From: JAGNRR01 sp964409905
GTDB lineage: Bacteria; Bacteroidota; Bacteroidia; Chitinophagales; Chitinophagaceae
Direction of reading: 5' to 3'
Assembly: GCA_964409905.1 (NCBI GenBank)
Contig: CAYPET010000006.1
Coordinates: forward strand, 48,111 to 112,110
Length of the DNA stretch: 64,000 nucleotides
In this document: piece by piece, positions 8,702 to 18,446 of the stretch
Position numbering within the stretch: the stretch's first letter is position 1
Layout: each line of letters starts with the position of its first letter
The notes under the pieces: generated by a model
What the model was told of the DNA's origin: nothing
Seen by the model: only the letters and a program-made list of their open reading frames with translations
The model's database searches: none
Program-made: the position numbers and the translations under genes

Positions 8702-9043
8702 ATGCAAGAAATAAATAATGCAAGCGAAAGTAGAATCGATAAATTGAAGAGCATGCTATCGTTGCAGGGTGACGATTGTTTTTTGTGGCATGCCTTAGGT
8801 TTGGAGCATTTAAAAACTAAAGATTTGGAGCAGGCCATTTCGTGCTTTGAGAAAGTGCTGGCCATAGACGAAAATTATGTAGGCACATATTATCATCTTG
8901 GATTGGCCCTGGCATCTGCCGGCAAAGATTCCAAAGCTGTTTTTGATAAAGGAATAAAAGTGTCGCGGGCTCTTAATGACAAACATGCAGAAAGCGAACT
9001 CCGCATGGCTTATGATGAGATTTTTGATGAGGAGTATGAGTAA
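8702..9043 (+). CDS. Small tetratricopeptide-repeat protein
   Basis: A 113-residue soluble protein with two TPR units, WHALGLEHLKTKDLEQAISCFEKVL and GTYYHLGLALASAGKDSKAVFDKGI, at about 28-85. It has no signal peptide. Its stop codon overlaps the tilS start by 8 nt, so the two are translationally linked, but nothing in it indicates a tRNA role. It may act as a protein-binding adaptor; no partner can be named. Confidence 0.8.
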   Translation: MQEINNASESRIDKLKSMLSLQGDDCFLWHALGLEHLKTKDLEQAISCFEKVLAIDENYVGTYYHLGLALASAGKDSKAVFDKGIKVSRALNDKHAESELRMAYDEIFDEEYE

Positions 9044-10400
9044 TAGTAATCTAGCCAAATCGGTTTCAAACTTTATTAGCACTTACAGCAACATAGGCAA
9101 TAGGCATGTTGTGGGAGTAAGCGGTGGTGCAGACAGTATGGTGTTGTTGGCGCTGATGTATGAACTGAAAATTCCTGTGATAGCGGTGCATTACAATTTT
9201 ATGTTGCGTGGCGCAGCGGCCGATCAGGATCAGCAGCTAGTGGAGGATTTTTGCCAGGCGAAAAGCATTCCTTTTTTTGCAAAAAGACAAGATGCCGCGG
9301 CCTATGCACAGCAAAACAAGCTGAGCATACAAGAGGCGGCGCGCGAAATGCGGTATGCATTTTTTAGAGAAATCATGCAGCAGGAAAATGCCCATAAAAT
9401 CATTACAGCGCATCATGCAGACGATCAGGTCGAAACCGTTTTGCTGCAGTTGTTTCGCGCCTCCGGCCTCAAAGGCATGGCCGGTATGCCCGATGCTGAA
9501 AATGATATTTTGCGCCCACTGCTTCATACTTCAAAGGATGAAATTTATCAATTTGCCGCCGAAAACGATATTCCGTTCAGAGAAGATGCGTCCAATCAAA
9601 CAGATAAATACCAGCGCAACTACGTGCGCAATAGCCTGCTACCACTTATTGAAGAGCGTTTTCCGCAGGCCCGGCAAAACATGTTGCAGTCGGCGCAGTA
9701 TTTCAAAGAGGCTCAGCAATTGCTGCAGCAGCGCATGGCACAATTGAGGAAAAAGCTGTTGTTGCCCGGCCCTCATCAAAGTTGGAAGCTACCCATTCGC
9801 AGCATCATGCATCTGACCGCCCGACAGACCATATTGTTTGAATTGTTTAGCGATTTTGGGTTGCGGCCCACCCAGCTTTCGGAGCTGATGAATTTATTGC
9901 AGGCCTCTAATGGCGCACGACTCGACCTGCAAGATTATGTCATATTTAAAGATCGCGATTTTTTACTGATACAAGCACAGCAAGCAGAAAAATCTGGCGA
10001 TTTTTTTATACATCAAAGCGCCGGCACGTTGAGCATGCCGACAGGTAAGCTCAAATGGCAATTGGTCAACGAGCCGCTGGTATCGGTCAAGTACGACAGC
10101 AATATGGCTTACCTGGATGCCGCAGTTATCGACTTGCCTTTTCGAGTGCGACCGGTGAAAACTGGGGATTATTTTTATCCGTTGGGCATGACGAAGAAGA
10201 AAAAAATCAGCCGCTACATGATAGACCGCAAGTTTTCGCCTTTGCAAAAAGAGCAGGCCATGGTGCTGGAAATGATACCTGAGCAGGGAAATGGTAAAAA
10301 AAGACTGATGTGGCTGATAGGGGAGCGTATTGATAATCGTTTTCGCATTTCTGATAAAACCTCTTCCTATTACCTATTTCAGTATGAGCCAAATGTGTAG
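9036..10400 (+). CDS. tilS: tRNA(Ile)-lysidine synthase
   Basis: Converts cytidine 34 of the CAU-anticodon tRNA-Ile to lysidine using ATP and lysine, making it read AUA codons; essential in nearly all bacteria. The 454-residue protein has the PP-loop SGGADS at 29-34, the TilS signatures HYNFMLRG and HHADDQVETVL, and RNYVRNSLLP. The C-terminal substrate domain with FYPLGMTKKKKISRYMID is near residue 390. The frame is open 20 codons further upstream (from 8976), but the ATG at 9036, which overlaps the stop of the TPR gene, puts the PP-loop at the normal distance from the N-terminus. Translation is probably coupled. Confidence 0.95.
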   Translation: MSNSNLAKSVSNFISTYSNIGNRHVVGVSGGADSMVLLALMYELKIPVIAVHYNFMLRGAAADQDQQLVEDFCQAKSIPFFAKRQDAAAYAQQNKLSIQEAAREMRYAFFREIMQQENAHKIITAHHADDQVETVLLQLFRASGLKGMAGMPDAENDILRPLLHTSKDEIYQFAAENDIPFREDASNQTDKYQRNYVRNSLLPLIEERFPQARQNMLQSAQYFKEAQQLLQQRMAQLRKKLLLPGPHQSWKLPIRSIMHLTARQTILFELFSDFGLRPTQLSELMNLLQASNGARLDLQDYVIFKDRDFLLIQAQQAEKSGDFFIHQSAGTLSMPTGKLKWQLVNEPLVSVKYDSNMAYLDAAVIDLPFRVRPVKTGDYFYPLGMTKKKKISRYMIDRKFSPLQKEQAMVLEMIPEQGNGKKRLMWLIGERIDNRFRISDKTSSYYLFQYEPNV

Positions 10401-10477
10401 CTAATTGATAACTGTCAATCTTTCTGGTCTAATTGTGTCCGAACAGCACTGTAACTTTACGGTTTAAGTAAAAACGC

Positions 10478-13129
10478 ATGGATTACGAAAAACAGCTTCA
10501 AGAATTACGTTCAATTGAAAATCCACAAAAACGATTGCCGGCGCTAATTGATTTTGTGTTTGAATTGCGTCGGGTTGATGCTTCTAAGGCCATAATGGTT
10601 TGCAACGAAATTATAAAGGAGGCAAAAGAAGTGCATGATGAACTTTCTGAAGCTAGAGCCTATAACCATATTGGTTATTGCTATGCCTTGCAATCAGAAT
10701 ATCAACTTGGTTTAGCTTCTTTAGACAAGGCAAGGCGATTGGCCGTCAACCTGCGCGACAATGGTTTGCGGGCCCGAATTGCTAAAAATTACGGCAGTAT
10801 TTATCGCGATTTGGGACGCCTATCTGAGGCGTTTACACAATATGAGAAAGCGCTACGGCTAAACGAAAACCTGAACGAAGATAAAGAAACAGCGGTTGTA
10901 CTCTTGCAAATAGCCAATTTGCACTTGGATTTATATGAATACGAAAATGCCTTGGAATACGCTAAAAAGGCGCTGCCCTTGTTTGAAGGTGGCGGCGATA
11001 AAAATAGAATTGCCGAGGCGCACTATGCCTTAGGTAATATTTATTTTAAACAAGAAAACTTTGATCAGGCTAAAAAATCATACGAGGAAATTCATAAATT
11101 AAGTAATGAGGATTCGTTGAATTTTATATTGGCCGAAGTTGGTTTGGGGAAAGTAGCTTATAAGTTGAATGATCACGAGCACGCTTTACAGCGCCTAAAT
11201 AAGGGGTTAGTATTGGCTCAAAAACGCAATAATGCCGAGGGGTTCATTACCTCACATTACTATATAGGGCGTGTGTTGTGTGCACAAGGAAAATACGAAG
11301 AGGCCAAAACACACTTTAATATCGCCTATACCTCTGCTGTTGAACATTCCAGAAGGCATGATGTAATGAGTATTCATGGCATATTGGCCGAGTTGTATGA
11401 AACATTGCATAATTTACCGGAGGCCTACAAGCATCTGAAGGCTTATGAACAGCTCAAGGAAGAGATTTTTCAAGAAAACACGATAAATAAACTACGTCAC
11501 TTACAAACTAAGCAGGAGATTCAATTAGCTACCAAAGAAAAAGAGGTAGCCGAAAAAACGGCTACCTTGAAACAGCAGTTTATTGCTAATATGAGTCACG
11601 AAATTCGGACGCCTATGAACGCTATTGTAGGTATGAGCCGTATTCTATGGGAAAAAAATCCACGAGAGGACCAGAAGAAATATCTGAACGCCATTCGACA
11701 AAGTGCTGATAATCTGCTCATTATTATTAATGATATCCTCGATTTTTCAAAAATAGAAGCCGGGAAAGTGCGCATAGAACAAATCAATTTTTCGTTGAAA
11801 GATTGTTTGAAGAATGTGGTAAACATGCTGCGCATCAAAGCAGAAGAAAAGGGACTCGCGCTATGGTTTAATATGAAAGATAATGTTCCGGAAACCATAA
11901 CCGGCGACCCAACACGGTTGACACAGGTGTTAATTAACCTCGTGGGAAACGCTGTAAAGTTCACCGAGAAGGGACAGGTAGACATCGAAGTATTTCTTGA
12001 AAAAGTAGAGGGTGAATTTCATTGTATACGGTTTCAGGTAATTGATACAGGCATTGGTATTTCGGAAGATTATGTAAACAAAATATTCGAAAGTTTTACT
12101 CAAGCCGGTACCGATCTGGCACGAAAGTATGGCGGCACAGGTTTGGGCTTAACCATATCTAAAGAGCTTGTTGAATTGATGAATGGTACCATCAGTGTAA
12201 AAAGTAAATTAGGGGAGGGTACAACATTTGAGTTTTGCATTCCCTTTAAGATTCCTTCTGAATCGCATATTGATGAGACCTGCGATTTTTTTGAACTTTC
12301 AGATGAAGAACTGTTGTGTTTGAACAATGCCACTGTTTTGTTGGCTGAGGATAATGAATTTAATAGAATACTGGCCGAAGACGTATTGCACGAAATAGCC
12401 CCAAATATGCGCATTTTGGCAGCCGAAAATGGCATTGATGTATTAGAAGTGCTCGAAAAAGAGAAGGGGCAGGTTGATTTGATATTGATGGATATTCAAA
12501 TGCCAGTTAAAAATGGTTTGGAAGCTACCAAGGATATTCGAATTGAAAACAAGACGATACCTATTATTGCCATGACGGCCAATGTTATGCAGGATGATAT
12601 AGAGAATTACTTGCTGAACGGCATGAATGATCATATACCAAAACCCTTTGATAAAGAGGATTTATTCACTAAAATGCTGAAATACTTGGATAAGGATAAG
12701 ATAATAAGCCATGCTGTGCATGGAATGCCAACTAAAGAAACAACTCAAAATGCCAGCACGCCCCCTACGGAACCTCTATATTCCGACTTGATAGACGATA
12801 CATTTTTGAATTCATTTACAGGCGGTAAACCAGACAAAATGAAAAAATATTTACAACTCTTTCAAGAGAATGCGCCCAAAATGATGGAAAAAATTTGGCA
12901 CGGCATCAGCAATCAGGATTATGAAGAAATCAAAATAGGTGCTCACTCATTAAAGTCCCAATTGCGCTATTTGGGTGTGTCAGAGGAATTGTCGGGAGTT
13001 TTCGTGCTGGAGCAAGCCGGTCGCAACCACGATACTATGGAAAACATTGAAAAATTGTATCAAAAACTGCGGAATGTATTTAAACAAACGCTAGCTGAGG
13101 TAGAAAGACGAATTAGTCATTTGAGTTAG
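10478..13129 (+). CDS. Cytoplasmic TPR hybrid histidine kinase with receiver and Hpt domains
   Basis: An 883-residue multi-step phosphorelay protein without signal peptide or membrane segments. Order: TPR array (about 55-340), coiled coil (about 340-365), HisKA dimerization domain with phospho-acceptor His374 (MSHEIRTPMNAIVG), HATPase (N box NLVGNAVKFTEKG, G1 DTGIGI, G2 GGTGLGLTI, about 480-595), receiver domain with phospho-acceptor Asp672 (LILMDIQMPVKNG), and a C-terminal Hpt domain with His823 (AHSLKSQ). The TPR array takes the place of a sensor, so input is likely through a protein partner. It has no DNA-binding output and no response regulator neighbour, so the Hpt must pass phosphate to a regulator encoded elsewhere. 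It is 77 nt after tilS; a near-match promoter TAACTTTA is at 10451-10458. Confidence 0.9.
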   Translation: MDYEKQLQELRSIENPQKRLPALIDFVFELRRVDASKAIMVCNEIIKEAKEVHDELSEARAYNHIGYCYALQSEYQLGLASLDKARRLAVNLRDNGLRARIAKNYGSIYRDLGRLSEAFTQYEKALRLNENLNEDKETAVVLLQIANLHLDLYEYENALEYAKKALPLFEGGGDKNRIAEAHYALGNIYFKQENFDQAKKSYEEIHKLSNEDSLNFILAEVGLGKVAYKLNDHEHALQRLNKGLVLAQKRNNAEGFITSHYYIGRVLCAQGKYEEAKTHFNIAYTSAVEHSRRHDVMSIHGILAELYETLHNLPEAYKHLKAYEQLKEEIFQENTINKLRHLQTKQEIQLATKEKEVAEKTATLKQQFIANMSHEIRTPMNAIVGMSRILWEKNPREDQKKYLNAIRQSADNLLIIINDILDFSKIEAGKVRIEQINFSLKDCLKNVVNMLRIKAEEKGLALWFNMKDNVPETITGDPTRLTQVLINLVGNAVKFTEKGQVDIEVFLEKVEGEFHCIRFQVIDTGIGISEDYVNKIFESFTQAGTDLARKYGGTGLGLTISKELVELMNGTISVKSKLGEGTTFEFCIPFKIPSESHIDETCDFFELSDEELLCLNNATVLLAEDNEFNRILAEDVLHEIAPNMRILAAENGIDVLEVLEKEKGQVDLILMDIQMPVKNGLEATKDIRIENKTIPIIAMTANVMQDDIENYLLNGMNDHIPKPFDKEDLFTKMLKYLDKDKIISHAVHGMPTKETTQNASTPPTEPLYSDLIDDTFLNSFTGGKPDKMKKYLQLFQENAPKMMEKIWHGISNQDYEEIKIGAHSLKSQLRYLGVSEELSGVFVLEQAGRNHDTMENIEKLYQKLRNVFKQTLAEVERRISHLS

Positions 13130-13150
13130 AATGCCCGATCTTCTTGCCAA

Positions 13151-13927
13151 TTATTTTCCTTTGAAATTAGGTGCTCGTTTTTCAAGAAAGGCATTTACCC
13201 CTTCTTTGTAGTCGTATGTTTCGCCAGCTTCAGTTTGTAAATCCATTTCGCGCTGCAACTGCATATTAAGGTTATTTACGGCACTCTCATTCAGTAATCT
13301 TTTCGTAAGACCGAGCCCCTTTGTGGGCATTGTGGCAAGTTTTGCAGCTAGTTCGGCTGTTTTTTGCTGAAAATCTTCTGTGGTAAACGTTTTATAAATC
13401 ATGCCCATTTTTTCAGCTTCTTCAGCAGTTATGGCCTCACCCAGCATCATGAGCGCAGATGCACGCTGCCAGCCGATTAGTCTAGGCAAAAAATATGTAC
13501 CAGCACTATCTGGGATTAACCCAATTTTACTAAAGGCTTGTATAAATGAGGCTTTTTCGGTAGCCACTACAATGTCACAACAAAGTGCAATATTTGCACC
13601 AGCACCGGCTGCTACGCCATTTACTCCGCAGATTATAGGTTTCTCCATGGTGCGGATTTTTAAAATAATGGGGTTATAATGCTTTTCCACAATTTCAGGA
13701 AGGTTTATTCCATTGTCATCTATGGCCTCACCTAAATCTTGTCCGGCGCAAAAGGCTTTGCCATTACCGGTTAATAGCACAGCCCGAACATCTTCATTAT
13801 TTGCACATTCGTCCAAGGCTTTTTGCAAGGATAGTGCCATTTCTCGGTTGAATGCATTGAATTTCTCTGGCCGATTGAGTGTGATTTGTGCAATACCGTT
13901 AATAATCTCGAGTTGTATTGATTCCAT
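13151..13927 (-). CDS. paaG: Enoyl-CoA hydratase/isomerase, PaaG-like
   Basis: Crotonase-fold enzyme of 258 residues. The oxyanion-hole regions are FCAGQDLGE (about 60-68) and GVAAGAGANIALCCD (about 107-121), and GLIPDSAGTYFLPRLIG carries the Asp expected of PaaG, the isomerase that opens the ring-1,2-epoxide of phenylacetyl-CoA to oxepin-CoA and also shifts double bonds. The assignment to PaaG rather than a general hydratase leans on this motif and on paaH- and paaY-like genes 3.4-5 kb away. No phenylacetyl-CoA epoxidase (paaABCDE) is in the window. It is transcribed away from the large surface-protein gene. Confidence 0.8.
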   Translation of the reverse strand: MESIQLEIINGIAQITLNRPEKFNAFNREMALSLQKALDECANNEDVRAVLLTGNGKAFCAGQDLGEAIDDNGINLPEIVEKHYNPIILKIRTMEKPIICGVNGVAAGAGANIALCCDIVVATEKASFIQAFSKIGLIPDSAGTYFLPRLIGWQRASALMMLGEAITAEEAEKMGMIYKTFTTEDFQQKTAELAAKLATMPTKGLGLTKRLLNESAVNNLNMQLQREMDLQTEAGETYDYKEGVNAFLEKRAPNFKGK

Positions 13928-14071
13928 ATACTTTTTTTACAAAAAAAAATGATTTTTACCCAACTTACCAAACAAAAGTCACGTCTTGGTAAAAGAAGAG
14001 ACCAAAAAGCATGAAATTATCCATTTGTGCGTATTTTTAAGGTCTATTTTTTAAAGATAGAAATAAAAGCT

Positions 14072-17000
14072 ATGAAACACATTTTAAGAACATTTTTGGT
14101 ATTAGCTATCATAGGTTGTTTTGCTTCACCATCGAAGGCATCGCATATTGCCGCAGCGGATGTTTATTATGAATATTTAAGTCCGTTGAATTACCGGGTG
14201 CATTTGATTCTTTATCGTGATTGTTCCGGTGCTACTTTGGGTGCCACCACGCAAATGTCTGCAATTGATAGTAGTTGCAGCCAGACAAGTATCTCATTTA
14301 CGGTGGATACAAATGGTGTAAATGACCCTTGGAATGGTACTCCCCGCCATGGCATTTGTCCAAATCTGGTTTCTGCCAATCCTTGTACGAATCCGCCTGC
14401 ACAGTTTAATGTGTATCAATATTTTCACTATGCAGGGAATGTTACCTTGCCTTATGCATGCTCCGATTGGCGTTTTCGCTGGACGTTGTGTTGTAGAAAC
14501 CCAAATTTGACAATCCCGGCAAATAGTACTTGTGTTTATGCTTTATTAAATAATACAGTTCGACCGAATAACTCTGTAAAACTGACGGCTGAGCCAATTC
14601 CATATATTTGTTTGAATCAACCGTTCCAATATTTGAATAGCCCTGTTGATCCTGACCTAGACTCTCTTGTTTTTGCAGCAACTCCAGCAGGGAATGGTAC
14701 AAGCGCATTTAGCTGTACTCCATACAATCCATATAGTGCTAATTATTCTCCTACAAGTCCAATTGCTACTACAATGCCGGTTTCTGTAAATCCTCCCGGA
14801 TATTCAGTAGACCCATCGACAGGAACGGTTGCTTTTACTCCTACTATGATTGGCGAATTTGTGTTGGCCTTCACTGCAACAGAATATGATTTTATTACGC
14901 AACAACGCGTGGGTCAAGTACAACGTGATGTTCAGGTGAGTGTTGTAGGTTGTACGACATTTCCACCTTCGCCTGTTGTAAATCCAAGTACAAACACTTT
15001 AATACGAAATCTTCAAGGTGCGGTATTATTATCGTCTTCCCCAACAATTGTGATTGGGGTTTGCCCTGGCGAAACAATGTCGTTTGAAGCCGAAGGTAGG
15101 GGTGATACTGTGAACAACTTGGTTAAGACTTTTGCAAATAATAATGTTTCCGCAATTAACTCTACCTATACAAGTAATCCTGTTGGTGGGGGGAATCCGG
15201 TTGTTGGGACATTTACATGGACGCCTACCGCCTCTCAGATTGGTGATCATACAGTTATTATTTCATTTGTTGATTCAACATGTACTAACGGGCAACCAAT
15301 TATTTTGCGTTCTAATATCGTAGTACTTATTAAAGTTCTACGTGGTGTGTCTGCTGGCCCTGATTTACCAGCGTGTTATAAAGGTGATTCAATAATCATT
15401 CCAGCCTTAGGTCCTGAAGATATTACACAGTGGACTTGGTCAGAACTTGGTGTTTCTGGTCCACCACATGGTATGAGCAATCCTAATGTAAAGAATCCTT
15501 ATGTTCGTCCTGATCGAACAACGACATATGTAGTTACTACAAATGGTCAAACTGCCTGTAAGAGTAGTGATACAATAACGGTTTATATAGATACTTCTGT
15601 TACAGTTCAGGGTAGTGCATCGCCAGCCGTGCTTTGTGAGCCAGGCTTGACAAATCTAACCGCTACACCATTTGGTCCGCCTCCTTCCTATACTTGTGGT
15701 GTAGAAAATATTAACTGTGCCGGACCGACTGCTATGATTGGTTTTGGCGCGGGTTCAAATGCTGCTTTTAATGTTACACCTTTCTTGGGTAGTAACAATG
15801 GCGCTCGTTGCCAAATAATTTTTACACAAGCAGAATTGGCCGCCATGGGTTGGAACGGACCACGCAGAATAGACTCATTGAGTTTTAATATTGTTAACAA
15901 GACTTCTTTTGGAAACTTCAACATGGAAATTAAAATGGGTTGTACCTATGTGTCGGATATTAACAACTTTGTGCCTTCTGTTTTGTTGAAGAGAGTCTAT
16001 GAGAACAATGCTTATCAAACGCAGCTCGGAATTAATACGTTTGATTTACAAACGCCCTTTATTTGGGATGGAAACGCTAACCTTATAGTAGACGTTTGTT
16101 TCTTTAACTTAAATCCGATTGGTATCGATGAGGTCGCCTCAAGTAGCACGGCGCCGGCTAATCGTTATATAGGAGCATCTTCGCCTTTTGGTGGTTGTCA
16201 AATTCCTGATGCACCGGGTACTACTTTGCCGACAATTTCTACAAGTCGGCCAAATATGCAATTCTATGGTTGTGACTTACCACCAACTGCTTGGCAATAT
16301 CGTTGGGAAGGACCGTATTTATTTGATTCAACCGTTCAGAATGCTCAGGCATTTATAAATGATAATCCTACCAAATTTGTAGTGTATACAACTGGTGGAA
16401 ATGGTTGTGAAGTTTGGGATACAGTTACCGTGGAATTGTCGAATCACGATGTCTTAGTTACTCCAGTTGAAGAAACAATTTGTTTGAACGACCGGGTGCG
16501 CGCAGTAGCTAAAGGGGTAGGTAATGCACCTTCAGAAACATTTCAGTGGTTTGCAGGACCCAATTCTACACTTAGTGATTTGAGTTGTACAAACTGTGCC
16601 ACGCCGGAAATTACTCCAAAATCACCTGGTCAACATGTATACACAGTTGTGCGCACTGATTCTTATGGTTGTACTGACACGGCATCAACATCAATTAATG
16701 TATTGGCCTTGCCTACAGTACTTATCACCAACGGTGATACAATCGTGGTGCGTTATGGGGAGGATGTGCAGTTAATTGCACAGGGAGCTGAAAAATATTC
16801 ATGGTCGCCTAGTTGGGGGATGAATAATCCTAACATTTCCTCTCCTGTCATAAAGCCGAGTGAAAGTGCGCTTTATACTGTTTATGGTATTGATAACAAA
16901 GGCTGTGCAAACACAGATAGTATTTATGTTATTGTTGATTTCTCCCACAATCTGTTTATACCAACTGCTTTTTCACCTAATGGAGATGGCAATAATGATG

Positions 17001-17218
17001 TCTTCCGTATTGCTAATTTTGGTTATCAACAAGTATCGGAGTTCAGAGTATTTAATCGTTGGGGTCAAGAGGTGTTTTATGCCAAGGATAATCGTGGTTG
17101 GGATGGAACTTATCGTGGAGAGGCTCAAGACAACGGAACTTATCATTATATAATTAAGGCAGCCTTTGCCGATGGTCATGTACAAACATTCAAAGGTGAT
17201 GTTGTTTTAGTTCGATAA
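14072..17218 (+). CDS. Large T9SS type B cargo protein (gliding-motility-associated C-terminal domain)
   Basis: A 1048-residue secreted protein. The start at 14072 gives a signal peptide (KHILRTFLVLAIIGCFASPSKA); the longer frame from GTG 14027 would put 15 extra residues before it. The body is beta-rich and Cys-containing with several PKD/Ig-like repeats (for example VSVNPPGYSVDPSTGTVAF, and paired WSELGVSG and WSPSWGMNNP segments). The last 85 residues are the CHU_C domain (FIPTAFSPNGDGNNDVF ... FNRWGQEVF ... WDGTYRG), the type B sorting signal that sends proteins through the T9SS to the surface. Likely an adhesin or matrix component. It lies between paaG and paaH on the opposite strand from paaG and ends in its own strong terminator, so it looks unrelated to the paa genes. 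Confidence 0.9.
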   Translation: MKHILRTFLVLAIIGCFASPSKASHIAAADVYYEYLSPLNYRVHLILYRDCSGATLGATTQMSAIDSSCSQTSISFTVDTNGVNDPWNGTPRHGICPNLVSANPCTNPPAQFNVYQYFHYAGNVTLPYACSDWRFRWTLCCRNPNLTIPANSTCVYALLNNTVRPNNSVKLTAEPIPYICLNQPFQYLNSPVDPDLDSLVFAATPAGNGTSAFSCTPYNPYSANYSPTSPIATTMPVSVNPPGYSVDPSTGTVAFTPTMIGEFVLAFTATEYDFITQQRVGQVQRDVQVSVVGCTTFPPSPVVNPSTNTLIRNLQGAVLLSSSPTIVIGVCPGETMSFEAEGRGDTVNNLVKTFANNNVSAINSTYTSNPVGGGNPVVGTFTWTPTASQIGDHTVIISFVDSTCTNGQPIILRSNIVVLIKVLRGVSAGPDLPACYKGDSIIIPALGPEDITQWTWSELGVSGPPHGMSNPNVKNPYVRPDRTTTYVVTTNGQTACKSSDTITVYIDTSVTVQGSASPAVLCEPGLTNLTATPFGPPPSYTCGVENINCAGPTAMIGFGAGSNAAFNVTPFLGSNNGARCQIIFTQAELAAMGWNGPRRIDSLSFNIVNKTSFGNFNMEIKMGCTYVSDINNFVPSVLLKRVYENNAYQTQLGINTFDLQTPFIWDGNANLIVDVCFFNLNPIGIDEVASSSTAPANRYIGASSPFGGCQIPDAPGTTLPTISTSRPNMQFYGCDLPPTAWQYRWEGPYLFDSTVQNAQAFINDNPTKFVVYTTGGNGCEVWDTVTVELSNHDVLVTPVEETICLNDRVRAVAKGVGNAPSETFQWFAGPNSTLSDLSCTNCATPEITPKSPGQHVYTVVRTDSYGCTDTASTSINVLALPTVLITNGDTIVVRYGEDVQLIAQGAEKYSWSPSWGMNNPNISSPVIKPSESALYTVYGIDNKGCANTDSIYVIVDFSHNLFIPTAFSPNGDGNNDVFRIANFGYQQVSEFRVFNRWGQEVFYAKDNRGWDGTYRGEAQDNGTYHYIIKAAFADGHVQTFKGDVVLVR

Positions 17219-17239
17219 GATTCTAATAAATATACATTA

Positions 17240-17269
17240 AATCCCAACCAGCATTGGTTGGGATTTTTT
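17240..17269 (+). terminator. Rho-independent terminator after the T9SS type B gene
   Basis: Perfect 11-pair stem AATCCCAACCA / TGGTTGGGATT with loop GCAT and six T. It separates the surface-protein gene from paaH, whose ATG is 15 nt further on. Confidence 0.92.
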
Positions 17270-17283
17270 ATTTTGCAAGTTAT

Positions 17284-18444
17284 ATGAAAGTAGGAATTAT
17301 TGGGGCTGGCACAATGGGTGCCGGTATAGCTCAAGTAGCTGCTCAAAACCGCCATAATACAATTGTGTATGATGTCAATCTAGATGGTATCGAAAGGGCA
17401 AAAGTACAATTGGAAGGAACTTTGGAGAAATTAACTGCCAAAGGAAAATTTAGTTATGCTCAAGCCGAAGCAATATTAAATAAAATTCTTTGGACAAGTG
17501 ATATTCGCCAATTGGCTTCGGCTGATGTTATCATTGAAGCTATTGTTGAAAATCTGGATGTCAAGAAAAAAGTCTTTGAAGAAGTTGAATCCTTAGTCAG
17601 TCAAGACTGCATTTTGGCTAGCAATACGTCCTCTTTATCCTTAACTTCTATAGCATCTTCTTGCAAAAGGCCAGAGCGATTTATTGGGATTCATTTTTTT
17701 AATCCGGCACCACTAATGAAGTTGGTAGAAGTTATTCCGGCCCTACAAACGGATAGTGCCACTTTAAGTAAAACCCTGGAATTAATCAATTCCTGGCAAA
17801 AAGTGACAGTAGTTGCTAAGGATACGCCAGGCTTCATTGTGAACAAGGTTGCACGGCCATTTTATAGTGAAGCTATCAAAATGATGGAAGAAGGGTTAGC
17901 TTCTGTTGATGTTATAGACGGTGTATTAACAAGTAAAGAGGTTGGCTTTAAGATGGGGCCTTTCGCACTTACTGATTTAATTGGCCACGATGTAAATTAC
18001 AAGGTTACTGAGACAGTTTGGGCTTCTTTCTATTATGACCCAAGGTATAAGCCTTCTTTTTCTCAAAAAAGATTGGTAGAGGCTAATTGGCTGGGACGTA
18101 AAACAGGCAAGGGTTTTTATACCTACCCTCAACAACAGAGAGAATTTATCATCACACCAGACCTGAATGCAGTCTCAAATGAGATAAAGTTTAGAGTATT
18201 ATATATGCTAATCAATGAGGCTGCCGATACATTATATTTAAATATTGCAACTAAGGAGGATATTGACAAAGCAATGCAATACGGTGTCAATTATCCTAAA
18301 GGCTTATTGGCCTGGGCAGATGAATTAGGTATTATGAACTGTGTTAATTATTTAAATGCATTGCAGGCGAGTTTTGGCGATGACCGTTACCGTTGTTGTC
18401 CATTATTGAGACATATGGCTGCAGAAAATAAGAACTTTTACTAA
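17284..18444 (+). CDS. paaH: 3-hydroxyacyl-CoA dehydrogenase, PaaH/Hbd-like
   Basis: NAD-dependent oxidation of a 3-hydroxyacyl-CoA to the 3-oxo form. The 386-residue protein begins MKVGIIGAGTMGAGIAQVAAQ, a Rossmann dinucleotide fold, and has the catalytic region SNTSSLSLT and GIHFFNPAPLMKLVEVIP with its His. The C-terminal helical 3HCDH domain is present twice (about 185-285 and 305-386), as in PaaH-type enzymes. The frame extends to 17254, but that start would lie inside the terminator, so ATG 17284 was chosen. paaY starts 2 nt after its stop, and the pairing supports a role in phenylacetate-type beta-oxidation. Confidence 0.88.
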   Translation: MKVGIIGAGTMGAGIAQVAAQNRHNTIVYDVNLDGIERAKVQLEGTLEKLTAKGKFSYAQAEAILNKILWTSDIRQLASADVIIEAIVENLDVKKKVFEEVESLVSQDCILASNTSSLSLTSIASSCKRPERFIGIHFFNPAPLMKLVEVIPALQTDSATLSKTLELINSWQKVTVVAKDTPGFIVNKVARPFYSEAIKMMEEGLASVDVIDGVLTSKEVGFKMGPFALTDLIGHDVNYKVTETVWASFYYDPRYKPSFSQKRLVEANWLGRKTGKGFYTYPQQQREFIITPDLNAVSNEIKFRVLYMLINEAADTLYLNIATKEDIDKAMQYGVNYPKGLLAWADELGIMNCVNYLNALQASFGDDRYRCCPLLRHMAAENKNFY

Positions 18445-18446
18445 TT

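Noticed and set aside
9355..9747. Plus-strand 130-codon frame inside tilS
   Set aside because: Wrong frame of tilS, Cys-, Ser- and Arg-rich, no domain.
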